Shown here piece after piece: positions 35,101 through 42,255 of a stretch of 64,000 nucleotides of DNA. A model generated the notes under the pieces. That model worked only from the letters and a program-made list of their open reading frames with translations, was not told the origin of the DNA and searched no databases. This DNA comes from Afipia birgiae 34632 (GTDB lineage Bacteria; Pseudomonadota; Alphaproteobacteria; Rhizobiales; Xanthobacteraceae). Position numbers and translations under genes: made by a program. How positions within the stretch are numbered: the stretch's first letter is position 1; the number at the start of each line of letters is the position of its first letter. The stretch lies in contig NZ_HG326652.1 of the NCBI RefSeq assembly GCF_000308295.2, positions 1,366,392 through 1,430,391 of the forward strand, written 5' to 3'.

Positions 35101-35913
35101 ATGCTGGACGCGGACAAGGTGTTTGCTGGCTCGATTCCGGAAAACTACGACCGCCATATGGTGCCGTTGATTTTCGAGCCGTTCGCCGCAGATCTTGCAC
35201 AACGAGCAGCGTCCTTATCGCCCAGCGCCGTTCTGGAAACCGCCGCGGGCACCGGGGTTGTCACCCGCGCATTGGCGCCGAAACTGTCCCCTGGCGCACG
35301 CTATATCGTAACCGACCTCAACCAGCCGATGCTCGACTATGCCGCTTCGCGACAAACTCCCGACAGTCGCATCAAATGGCGCCAAGCTGATGCTCTGACG
35401 CTACCGTTTGAAAATGCGACCTTCGATCTCGTTTGTTGCCAGTTCGGCGCGATGTTCTTTCCCGACCGCTCATCTGCCTACCGCGAAGCAAAGCGCGTCC
35501 TGAAGCCCGGAGGACATTTTTTGTTCAGCGTATGGGATCGCATCGAGGAGAATGTATTTGCGGATGATGTGACGAATGCTCTCGCAAGGATTTTTCCGGA
35601 CGATCCGCCGCGCTTTCTGGCACGCACGCCGCACGGCTATCACGACACGGCACTGATCCGTAGCGAGCTGGAAGATGCAGGTTTCTCCCGTCTGGTGATC
35701 GAGACGAGAACCGAACAAAGCCGAGCATCCTCGCCGCGTCTTCCGGCCGTCGCTTATTGTCAGGGAACTGTTCTTCGCAACGAAATCGAGGCCAGAGACG
35801 CGGGAAAGCTGGAAGCTGCAACCGACTACGCCGCATCCGCGATTGCGGACAGACATGGCAACGGCGAGGTTGCTGCCAAAATTCAGGCACACGTAATCGT
35901 GGCTGCGGTCTAG
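35101..35913 (+). CDS. SAM-dependent class I methyltransferase
   Basis: This 270-residue methyltransferase starts at ATG 35101 (MLDADKVFAGSIPENYDRHM); a GTG at 35092 is possible. Motif I is VLETAAGTGVVTRALA, the acidic loop is IVTDLNQPMLDYA, motif II is WRQADALTLPFENATFDLVCCQFG, and KRVLKPGGHFLFSVWDR is motif III. It is a UbiE/Methyltransf_11-type enzyme. The substrate is unknown. A palindromic repeat follows its stop by 17 bp. Confidence 0.88.
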   Translation: MLDADKVFAGSIPENYDRHMVPLIFEPFAADLAQRAASLSPSAVLETAAGTGVVTRALAPKLSPGARYIVTDLNQPMLDYAASRQTPDSRIKWRQADALTLPFENATFDLVCCQFGAMFFPDRSSAYREAKRVLKPGGHFLFSVWDRIEENVFADDVTNALARIFPDDPPRFLARTPHGYHDTALIRSELEDAGFSRLVIETRTEQSRASSPRLPAVAYCQGTVLRNEIEARDAGKLEAATDYAASAIADRHGNGEVAAKIQAHVIVAAV

Positions 35914-35929
35914 GTGTTGGTGTGGCTTT

Positions 35930-35984
35930 GGTTCGCAAGTCCGCAAAAAGTTCGCGCTGCAGGAATAATGCGGACTTGCGAACC
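35930..35984. repeat. palindromic repeat, copy 1 (GGTTCGCAAGTCCGC arms)
   Basis: A 15-bp perfect stem (GGTTCGCAAGTCCGC at 35930-35944, complement at 35970-35984) encloses a 25-nt loop containing GCTGCAGGAAT. A near-identical copy with the same loop core is at 49291-49344. It lies between convergent genes and probably ends transcription of one or both. Confidence 0.75.
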
Positions 35985-35985
35985 A

Positions 35986-36597
35986 CTAGTACCCCACCGT
36001 GAACCTCTGCCTTGAGTGCTTCGGCTTCTCGACCTCATCGGTCAGCGCGACGGCGTAATCCTCGAACGAGATGCTGCTGCCCTTCTCGTTGGTCAGAAGC
36101 TGATCCTTACCGAGGCGGAACGTGCCGGTGCGCGGACCGTCGAAGAACAGCGCCGACGGCGAGAGAAACGTCCAGTCAAGTTCCTTCTCCTGCCGCAGCA
36201 GATCGAGGAACACGCCGCCCTTGGTGGCTTCGTCCGTGTACGCCGCCGGAAACTCGGGTGTCGAAACCAGCGTGACGCCGGGCGCGACTTCGAGGCTGCC
36301 CGCACCGCCGACCACCAGATAGCGCTTCGCGCCCGACGCCTTTACGGCCTCGATCAGCTTTTGCGGGTCGCTTGCGGAAAAGTGTACGGAGCTGATGACG
36401 GCATCGTGCCACTTGAGCAGCGCGGCGAGACCATCCTTGTCGAACACATCGCCCTTCTTCGCGATGACGTTAGCCTGCGCCTGAACCTTCTCGGGATTGC
36501 GGACAATAGCCGTGACCTAATGACTGCGGCGGGCGAGTTCCTGGAGGATAGGCGAACCGGCGCGGCCGGTGGCTCCGATCAATGCGACTTTCATCAT
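35986..36597 (-). pseudogene. NAD(P)H-binding NmrA/SDR-type oxidoreductase with in-frame amber stop
   Basis: The gene starts at ATG 36597 (MMKVALIGATGRAGSPIL, Rossmann motif GATGRAG). The frame meets TAG at 36517-36519 after ...RRSH and continues directly as VTAIVRNPEKVQAQANVIA. The usual sequence here is GHEVTA, so a GAG-to-TAG change would explain it. The rest (HFSASDPQKL, RYLVVGGAGSLEVAPG, LFFDGPRTGTFRLG) reaches a normal end; full length would be 203 residues. An ATG at 36447 could restart a protein lacking the cofactor site. It is divergent from an hxlR gene, a common pair. Confidence 0.85.
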
Positions 36598-36616
36598 GAC
36601 ATCCTTTGCGATATGT

Positions 36617-36633
36617 GGTATCTAATCGATACC
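36617..36633. promoter_or_regulatory. candidate HxlR operator
   Basis: GGTATC-TAATC-GATACC is a perfect 6+6 palindrome with a 5-bp spacer. It lies in the 56-bp gap between the divergent oxidoreductase and hxlR genes. HxlR-family regulators bind such dyads in shared promoters, so it is the likely site of autoregulation and control. Confidence 0.55.
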
Positions 36634-36653
36634 AACTAACGAATGGACATTAG

Positions 36654-37130
36654 ATGCCCGCTGCCGACGCCGTTGTGAAGAAGGCACTTTCGCGAGACAT
36701 GGTCTCTTCCGAGAGACCGGCGGCCAAACCCGCGCGTGCAACCAAAGCCTCGCGGGGGAACTGGCCGGCCAACCCTTACGCGCAGGACTGTCCGACGCGG
36801 CTGGTGCTCGATCGCATCGCCGACAAGTGGACCGTGCTGCTGCTGATCCTGCTTTCGCGTAGGCCATGGCGCTTCAATGAACTGCGCCGCGAGATCGGCG
36901 GCCTGACGCAGAAGATGGCATCGCAGACGCTGAAAGGTCTTGAGCGCGACGGCCTCGTGAAGCGCAAGGTGACGCCCACGGTTCCGGTGACAGTGGAGTA
37001 TTCGATCACGCCGCTGGGCCGCACGCTGAGCGACACCGTGGACGGTTTGCGCATTTGGGCGGAGCGGCACATGAGCGATGTCGCGAAGGCGCAGTCACAA
37101 TATGACCGAACCAAGGCACAAACTGTGTAG
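36654..37130 (+). CDS. HxlR-family transcriptional regulator
   Basis: This 158-residue protein has a disordered basic N-terminus (about 40 residues) and then an HxlR winged helix. CPTRLVLDRIADKWTVLLLILL has the family's Cys near the start of the domain, and RFNELRREIGGLTQKMASQT with LKGLERDGLV form the recognition part. The conserved Cys may sense thiol-reactive or quinone compounds. It faces the nonsense-mutated oxidoreductase gene across a palindrome. Confidence 0.88.
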   Translation: MPAADAVVKKALSRDMVSSERPAAKPARATKASRGNWPANPYAQDCPTRLVLDRIADKWTVLLLILLSRRPWRFNELRREIGGLTQKMASQTLKGLERDGLVKRKVTPTVPVTVEYSITPLGRTLSDTVDGLRIWAERHMSDVAKAQSQYDRTKAQTV

Positions 37131-37291
37131 ATTTGGTCACACCCGCAGAGTTTGTGCGGATGTTCTTCGTGCGTTCGCAAGAGTTGATGAGGTGTTTGGA
37201 GCTTGCGCGATAAGATGGTCCATCATCGGCAACAACCATCTGAGACGCCGATGATTGAGTGCCTGAGCTCCCGTTATTAAGGAGAGCAATC

Positions 37292-37483
37292 ATGCCAGCC
37301 TTTGCGCAGCATCACCAACAGCAACGCATCTTTCATGCAGCTATGACCGTGTGTCCAAGCTGCCTGAGCCTTCCCATGCAGATCAGGGAGGTTCAGCCCC
37401 ACTGGGACCTGGCGAGGGTCGACTTCGTCTACGAATGCCCGGCGTGCTGTACCGAAGTGAGGGAAACGGTGGCGAAGCACTAG
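37292..37483 (+). CDS. small zinc-ribbon protein, paralogue of the one at 22613
   Basis: This 63-residue protein starts at ATG 37292 with AAGGAGAGC upstream. It has CPSCLSLPMQIREVQPHWD and VYECPACCTEV, two CxxC knuckles 34 residues apart, the same spacing and flanks as in the 22613 gene. An N-terminal Gln/His-rich stretch (AFAQHHQQQRIFH) precedes them. The function is unknown. Confidence 0.6.
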   Translation: MPAFAQHHQQQRIFHAAMTVCPSCLSLPMQIREVQPHWDLARVDFVYECPACCTEVRETVAKH

Positions 37484-37610
37484 TGCGCACGTCACGAGTG
37501 CCGGTTCCTTTCGCACAAGTCTTGCCGACATACGCCGGCTGACGGCGTCGGCGTATGTCGGCAATCAACCGCCGCCTTTGAGAATCACGGTCGCCCGACT
37601 ACGATGAGGC

Positions 37611-37940
37611 ATGACCTTCGTCTACCTCATTATCGCGATCATTCTTGAGGTGATCGGAACCTCCGCGCTGCAGGCGTCGGAGCAATTCACCAAGCCGAAG
37701 CCGCTGATCCTGACGGCGCTCGGCTACGCGGCGTCGTTCTATTTCCTGTCGCTGGTGCTGCGGACCATGCCGGTCGGGATCGCCTATGCGATCTGGTCCG
37801 GTCTCGGCATCGTGCTGATCACCCTCGTCGGTCTCGTCTGGTTCGGCCAGAAACTCGACACACCCGCCGTCATCGGTCTTGCGCTGATCATCGCGGGGGT
37901 CGGCACGATCAATCTGTTTTCATCAACGATTTCGCATTGA
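37611..37940 (+). CDS. SMR-family multidrug/quaternary-ammonium exporter
   Basis: This 109-residue protein has four TM segments and is EmrE-like. The key membrane glutamate sits in IIAIILEVIGTSALQASEQF (E13), and YAIWSGLGIVLITLVG and GLALIIAGVGTINLFS complete the family pattern. It works as an antiparallel dimer exchanging protons for cationic compounds. A 49-residue single-TM ORF and a small secreted protein gene follow in the same direction (17-bp and 7-bp gaps). Confidence 0.92.
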   Translation: MTFVYLIIAIILEVIGTSALQASEQFTKPKPLILTALGYAASFYFLSLVLRTMPVGIAYAIWSGLGIVLITLVGLVWFGQKLDTPAVIGLALIIAGVGTINLFSSTISH

Positions 37941-37957
37941 GGTATTGGAGGGCCCTT

Positions 37958-38107
37958 ATGGACAATCGCAACATCCTCTACGCCGTCGTTGGCGCACTCG
38001 TAATCGCGGTCGCCGTGCTTGGCTACAAGGTCTACCAGGACAACAGGGAACCGAAGGGCCTGCAGATCAACGTCGGCCCTGACGGGCTGAAAATCCAGAA
38101 CAAGTGA
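37958..38107 (+). CDS. 49-residue single-TM protein
   Basis: This short ORF has a GGAGGGCC ribosome-binding site right before the ATG. The N-terminal TM (ILYAVVGALVIAVAVLGYKV, residues about 6-25) is followed by a short periplasmic-type tail ending INVGPDGLKIQNK. It is placed between the SMR gene and the DUF6719-like gene with small gaps. It is a probable real small membrane protein of unknown role. Confidence 0.6.
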   Translation: MDNRNILYAVVGALVIAVAVLGYKVYQDNREPKGLQINVGPDGLKIQNK

Positions 38108-38114
38108 GCCACCC

Positions 38115-38363
38115 ATGATCGCAGTATCCCTGCCGCGAACGCTGTTGCTCGGCGCTATGACATCGCTGGCATTCACCGCTATCGCTCGCGCCGACATCGT
38201 TGGCCGCGAATCCGACATCACCGATCTGCGGCTCGGTCAGAAGATCTATGTCGATGACGGCTCCTGCCCCGCTGGGCAGATCAAGGAAGTGTCAGGCCTT
38301 CGCCTCACCGCAGCGGGCGTTGAAGCTTCCCGCAAATGCGTCGATCGCAAGGGCAAGCGCTAG
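38115..38363 (+). CDS. small secreted DUF6719-like protein
   Basis: This 82-residue protein has a signal peptide (about 27 residues ending AIARA) and then a domain with KIYVDDGSCPAGQIKEVSG and SRKCVDRKGKR. It is a paralogue of the protein at 27252 (YVDNGTC..GKVMKVTG, KKVCVP), including both cysteines. It starts 7 bp after the 49-residue ORF. The function is unknown. Confidence 0.6.
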   Translation: MIAVSLPRTLLLGAMTSLAFTAIARADIVGRESDITDLRLGQKIYVDDGSCPAGQIKEVSGLRLTAAGVEASRKCVDRKGKR

Positions 38364-38375
38364 AGGTTTTTCGCT

Positions 38376-38457
38376 CGTCATTGCGAGCGAAGCGACGCAA
38401 TCCAGAAAGCCCACAAAAACTGGATTGCTTCGTCGCGAGCGCTCCTCGCAATGACGG
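38376..38457. repeat. dispersed palindrome CGTCATTGCGAG...CTCGCAATGACG
   Basis: The long imperfect inverted repeat has arms CGTCATTGCGAGCGAAGCGA / TCGCGAGCGCTCCTCGCAATGACG and an inner pair GCAATCCAG / CTGGATTGC. A second member of the family is at 39790-39864. Both lie between convergent genes. Confidence 0.7.
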
Positions 38458-38481
38458 CGTGGCAGTCTCTACTGATCCAGT

Positions 38482-39228
38482 CTAAATCGTCCGGCCGCCG
38501 TCCACCGGCAGCACCACGCCGGTGATGAAGTCCGCATCGTCCGACGCCAGATAGACACACGCCTTGGCGATGTCCTCCGGTTGCGACATGCGGCCGAGCG
38601 GGATTGTCGCGATGAACTTCGCGCGGTTTTCCGGCGTGTCGGGCACACCCATGAAGGTTTCGAGCAGCGCGGTCTCGCCCATCACCGGCGCGACGCAATT
38701 GACGCGAATCTTGTCGGGCGCAAGTTCCGCCGCCATCGCGCTGGAGAGCAGGTTCACCGCGCCCTTCGAGCCGTTGTACCACGTGAGCCCCGGACGCGGA
38801 CGGATACCGCCGGTCGAGCCGATGTTGATGATGCAGCCGCCGCCCTGCTTGCGCATCAGCGGCACGGTGGCGTTCGTCATGTGATAGATCGATTTGACGT
38901 TGACCGCGAACACGCGGTCGAACTCGTCTTCCGTCACGTCCATGATCGGCTTGTTGCGGAACGACCAGCCCGCATTGTTCACCACGATGTCGAGCCGTCC
39001 GAATGTCTCGACCGCCGTTGCAACGGCCTTGTCGATGTCACCCCGCTTTGAGACATCGCCCGCGACCGCAACGGCGCCGCCGGTGTTCGCAGCAACGCGC
39101 GCCGCGCCCTCGCCGTTCAGATCGAGGATCACGACCTTGGCGCCCTCGTCCACAAACAGCCGTGCGATGGCCGCGCCAAATCCCGATGCGCCGCCCGTGA
39201 CCAGCGCAACCTTGTTCTTGAGACGCAT
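38482..39228 (-). CDS. short-chain dehydrogenase/reductase
   Basis: This 248-residue classical SDR has VALVTGGASGFGAAIARLF (cofactor loop, residues 8-26) and DIVVNNAGWSF. The catalytic Ser sits in IINIGSTGGIRP, Tyr/Lys in WYNGSKGAV, and VVLPVDGGRTI is at the C-terminus. An Asp after beta-2 (VVILDLNGE) suggests NAD rather than NADP. It is of the FabG/glucose-dehydrogenase type, with substrate unknown. The gene is monocistronic. Confidence 0.9.
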   Translation of the reverse strand: MRLKNKVALVTGGASGFGAAIARLFVDEGAKVVILDLNGEGAARVAANTGGAVAVAGDVSKRGDIDKAVATAVETFGRLDIVVNNAGWSFRNKPIMDVTEDEFDRVFAVNVKSIYHMTNATVPLMRKQGGGCIINIGSTGGIRPRPGLTWYNGSKGAVNLLSSAMAAELAPDKIRVNCVAPVMGETALLETFMGVPDTPENRAKFIATIPLGRMSQPEDIAKACVYLASDDADFITGVVLPVDGGRTI

Positions 39229-39482
39229 GTTGTCCGCCCCTTGATTTTGTTGTCCGGCAAGCGTCGATCAAACAACCCGCAAACGCAAGAGCCGCGCGCG
39301 GCGCGCGTCACCTCTGAGTCGACATTGCGCAAGACAATTCGATGACTTGTCGCCCGGCTTTTCGTCGTACGAGTTCGCAGCTGCAGCGTGACCGCCGGTT
39401 CTATCGTCCTACAGTTGCAAGGCGCGACGAATGAGTCCGGCGCCGTCGTGATGAACGTGACTCCGGACCGGGAGACGAAATC

Positions 39483-39770
39483 ATGTCGGGCTTACTTGTT
39501 AATCTGCTGATCCAGATTATCGGCGGCGCTATCGGCGGAAACGTCGCCGGCGCGGCCAAGAACATCGATCTTGGTACGATGGGGAATACCATTGCCGGCG
39601 CTATCGGCGGCGGCGTGGGCGGACAGATTCTCGGGATGCTGATTCCGATGCTGGCCAACACGGCTTCAACACCGGACATCGGCGCGATGATCGGTCAAAT
39701 CGCAGGCGGCGGCGTCGCCGGCGCGGTGCTGACCGCTATCGTCGGGATGCTCAAGAACAGATCGGCGTAG
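39483..39770 (+). CDS. glycine-rich hydrophobic small protein
   Basis: This 95-residue protein has repeated glycine-zipper-like stretches (IIGGAIGGNVAGAAKNIDLG, IAGAIGGGVGGQILGMLIPM, IAGGGVAGAVLTAIVGML) and no signal peptide in the usual sense. It probably associates with the membrane. It is uncharacterised. The start is ATG 39483 after GGGAGACGAAATC. Confidence 0.65.
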   Translation: MSGLLVNLLIQIIGGAIGGNVAGAAKNIDLGTMGNTIAGAIGGGVGGQILGMLIPMLANTASTPDIGAMIGQIAGGGVAGAVLTAIVGMLKNRSA

Positions 39771-39789
39771 AGTCCGCAACGGCTCCGTT

Positions 39790-39864
39790 CGTCATTGCGA
39801 GGAGAACTCGCGACGAAGCAATCCAGTTGTTGATCTGGATTGCTTCGCTTCGCACGCAATGACG
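39790..39864. repeat. dispersed palindrome CGTCATTGCGAG...GCAATGACG, second copy
   Basis: Arms CGTCATTGCGAGGAG and CGCACGCAATGACG surround GCAATCCAGTTGTTGATCTGGATTGC, an inner perfect palindrome. It is the same family as the copy at 38376. It lies between the convergent glycine-rich protein gene and creA. Confidence 0.7.
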
Positions 39865-39887
39865 CGACGTGGGCTCTAGCCAGTTCT

Positions 39888-40421
39888 CTATCCAGAAATG
39901 AAATCACTGCATTTCTGGATGGTGTCGTTGCTGCCCCAGGGCATGACCGGGACCGAGGACGTCGAGTTCTTCGGCGAGCCTTCGATCAGCCTGTCGGAGT
40001 AGACCATGTAGACCAGCACGTTTCGCTTGGCGTCGCAGCCGCGGACGATCTGCATTTTCTTGAAGAACAGCGACCGCCGCTGCCGGAACATGTCCTCGCC
40101 CTGCGCGGCCTTGGCCTTGAAGCGGATCGGCCCTACCTGCCGGCAGGCCAGCGAGATGTCGGACACTTCCTCCGCCAAACCGAGCCAGCCCTTGTAACCG
40201 CCCTTCTCCGGCACCGTGAAATGGCACGCCACCCCCTCCACGGCCGGGTCATCGACGCCGTAGGTCGCGAGCTTGTCATCCGGGCTGAGTAACTTGAAGA
40301 CAGTGGAACGGCGGAAGATCAGGTCCGGTTCATCGGCCGCGGCCAGGGGCGTTATGGCCAGCCAGACAAAGGCGCTAGCCAACAGCGCGGCGGCTGTCAG
40401 TCGGATCGGACGAAAGGACAT
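39888..40421 (-). CDS. creA: CreA-family periplasmic protein
   Basis: This 177-residue protein has a signal peptide (cut near PLAAADEP). The mature part matches CreA: DDPAVEGVACHFTVPEKGGY, LACRQVGPIRF, FFKKMQIVRGCDAKRNVLVYMVYSDRLIEGSP and a final Cys (QKCSDF). CreA is a conserved periplasmic protein of unknown role despite its link to the creBC locus of enterics; creBCD are not here. Confidence 0.88.
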   Translation of the reverse strand: MSFRPIRLTAAALLASAFVWLAITPLAAADEPDLIFRRSTVFKLLSPDDKLATYGVDDPAVEGVACHFTVPEKGGYKGWLGLAEEVSDISLACRQVGPIRFKAKAAQGEDMFRQRRSLFFKKMQIVRGCDAKRNVLVYMVYSDRLIEGSPKNSTSSVPVMPWGSNDTIQKCSDFISG

Positions 40422-40682
40422 TGGGAGGCTCCAAGGAAGGGGTCTTCAAAACAGCGCGGAACGACTTGTCCCGCGCCGGAACCCCTCATGTGGGGTGGCA
40501 TTACCCCTGTTGGAAGGCACGGGATTGTGACCAGGGATAAGTCGCCGTTAAGCGCTTTTGAAAGTTCAACAGCTAGCATTTCGGCACCTTGAATCACGCA
40601 GAATGCGGTATCCAGACCGGAACGGCGATGAACATTCAGCCAGTTGGCGACACTAACACTGGAATCAATTGAGGAATTTCGC

Positions 40683-42188
40683 GTGTACGGCAATCAGCTA
40701 CCTTCTCCGGGCGACCACCAGAAAACGGTCGGCACAACCTCCCCCTTTGGCAGTGACATCAGTTCCCGCCCCGCCCAAACCAGTGGCCTGCGGACCACAT
40801 GGCTTGCGGTGATGCTGACAGCCGGATTTGTGCTGCCTGCCAACGCCCAGATGTTCTGGCCGATGGACCCCGGCGGTGACTACGCCGAGCCGCCACGAAT
40901 GGAACCTCGCCGCCCACGTGTGGTGCGAGCCCGGCCGAAACTGCCGGATGCACCGAAAGACACCACCAAGCCGGTGGGACCGATCGTCATCGCGATCTCG
41001 GTCGAAAACCAGCAGATGAAAATCTACGATCAGAACGGCCTTTTTGCGGAGTCGCCGGTGTCCACCGGCATGCAAGGCCATTCGACGCCAACGGGCGTAT
41101 TCAGCATCATCCAGAAGAACAAGTATCACCGCTCGAATATCTACAGCGGCGCGCCGATGCCCTACATGCAGCGCATCACCTGGTCCGGTATCGCGCTGCA
41201 CGCTGGCGTACTGCCTGGTTATCCGGCGTCGCACGGCTGCATCCGTATGCCGATGAATTTTGCGATGCGGATGTGGGGCTGGACCCGCATGGGCGCGCGC
41301 GTGGTCATCACGCCCGGTGACGTCTCGCCGGCTGATTTCTCTCACCCGCTGCTCATTACCCGCAAGCCGGATACGAAGCCGGTCGCCGCCGCGCCCGCGC
41401 CGGAACAGCAGGCCTCGACACTGAAGTCGGATCGTTCGTCGATCCTCGATGCCGCCACTCACGAGAAGCCGCAGTTGCGACTGAGCTCGATTTCCGAGAA
41501 CGAGCCCATTCGCACAGCCGACGCCAGCGGAACATTCCCGCAAAGGAGCGATGCGGACACCGTCGGCGCGCCGGCGGAGAGCGCAAGCCGCGACAGCTCG
41601 GATCCTTCCGGCGATAAGTCTCCCGGCGACAACCAGAAGAGCGAAGCGCCCAAGATCGATAAGGATCAGGCCCGCGCCACCGACCCTGCAATCTCCACCA
41701 GCGTCACGCCTCCGCTCGAAGGCGCGGCTGAATTCATTGGTCCGGTGAAGCCGCGCTCCGGCCATGTCGCGGCCTTTGTCAGCGCTAAGGAAAACAAGAT
41801 CTACGTACGGCAGAATTTCGAACCTTGGTTTGAAGCGCCGGTCACCATCGCCGCATCGGATCGCCCGCTCGGCACCCACGTCTTCACGGTCCGCGCCGAC
41901 AAGGCCGATCCCGACGCCCTGCGCTGGTCAGTCGTCTCGCTGCCAGTGCCCATGCGTGGAACGGAAGAAAAACCGAGGCGCAGGCGCGGCGACCCAGCCG
42001 TCGCGATGGCAGCGGCCGCTCCGCCGTCGTCGCCGACGGAAGCCCTCGATCGCCTGACCATTCCCGAAGATGCCATGAAGCGGATCGCGTCGGCGCTGGC
42101 GCCGGGCGGCTCGATCACGGTGTCGGATCGCGGCCTTGGCGACGAGACCGGGCGGCGCGGCACGGATTTCATCGTCCCGCTGCGGTAG
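40683..42188 (+). CDS. L,D-transpeptidase (YkuD) with long variable tail
   Basis: This protein of about 501 residues starts at GTG 40683 behind GAGGA (40671-40675); a TTG at 40644 has no ribosome-binding site. A TM/signal segment (TTWLAVMLTAGFVLPANAQ) is followed by the YkuD domain. VENQQMKIYDQNGLFAESPV opens it, and the active-site pair is IALHAGVLPG and ASHGCIRMPMNFA (catalytic Cys). The remaining about 290 residues are a low-complexity spacer and a second partial module (AFVSAKENKIYVRQNFEPWF), apparently a degenerate YkuD-like strand set without Cys. It would cross-link or anchor peptidoglycan. Confidence 0.85.
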   Translation: MYGNQLPSPGDHQKTVGTTSPFGSDISSRPAQTSGLRTTWLAVMLTAGFVLPANAQMFWPMDPGGDYAEPPRMEPRRPRVVRARPKLPDAPKDTTKPVGPIVIAISVENQQMKIYDQNGLFAESPVSTGMQGHSTPTGVFSIIQKNKYHRSNIYSGAPMPYMQRITWSGIALHAGVLPGYPASHGCIRMPMNFAMRMWGWTRMGARVVITPGDVSPADFSHPLLITRKPDTKPVAAAPAPEQQASTLKSDRSSILDAATHEKPQLRLSSISENEPIRTADASGTFPQRSDADTVGAPAESASRDSSDPSGDKSPGDNQKSEAPKIDKDQARATDPAISTSVTPPLEGAAEFIGPVKPRSGHVAAFVSAKENKIYVRQNFEPWFEAPVTIAASDRPLGTHVFTVRADKADPDALRWSVVSLPVPMRGTEEKPRRRRGDPAVAMAAAAPPSSPTEALDRLTIPEDAMKRIASALAPGGSITVSDRGLGDETGRRGTDFIVPLR

Positions 42189-42255
42189 TACGCGCAAAAC
42201 TGCCTCCCGGCGGGGATTGGCTTTCGGCTCGGCGTTACGATAGAACGCGCCGATC

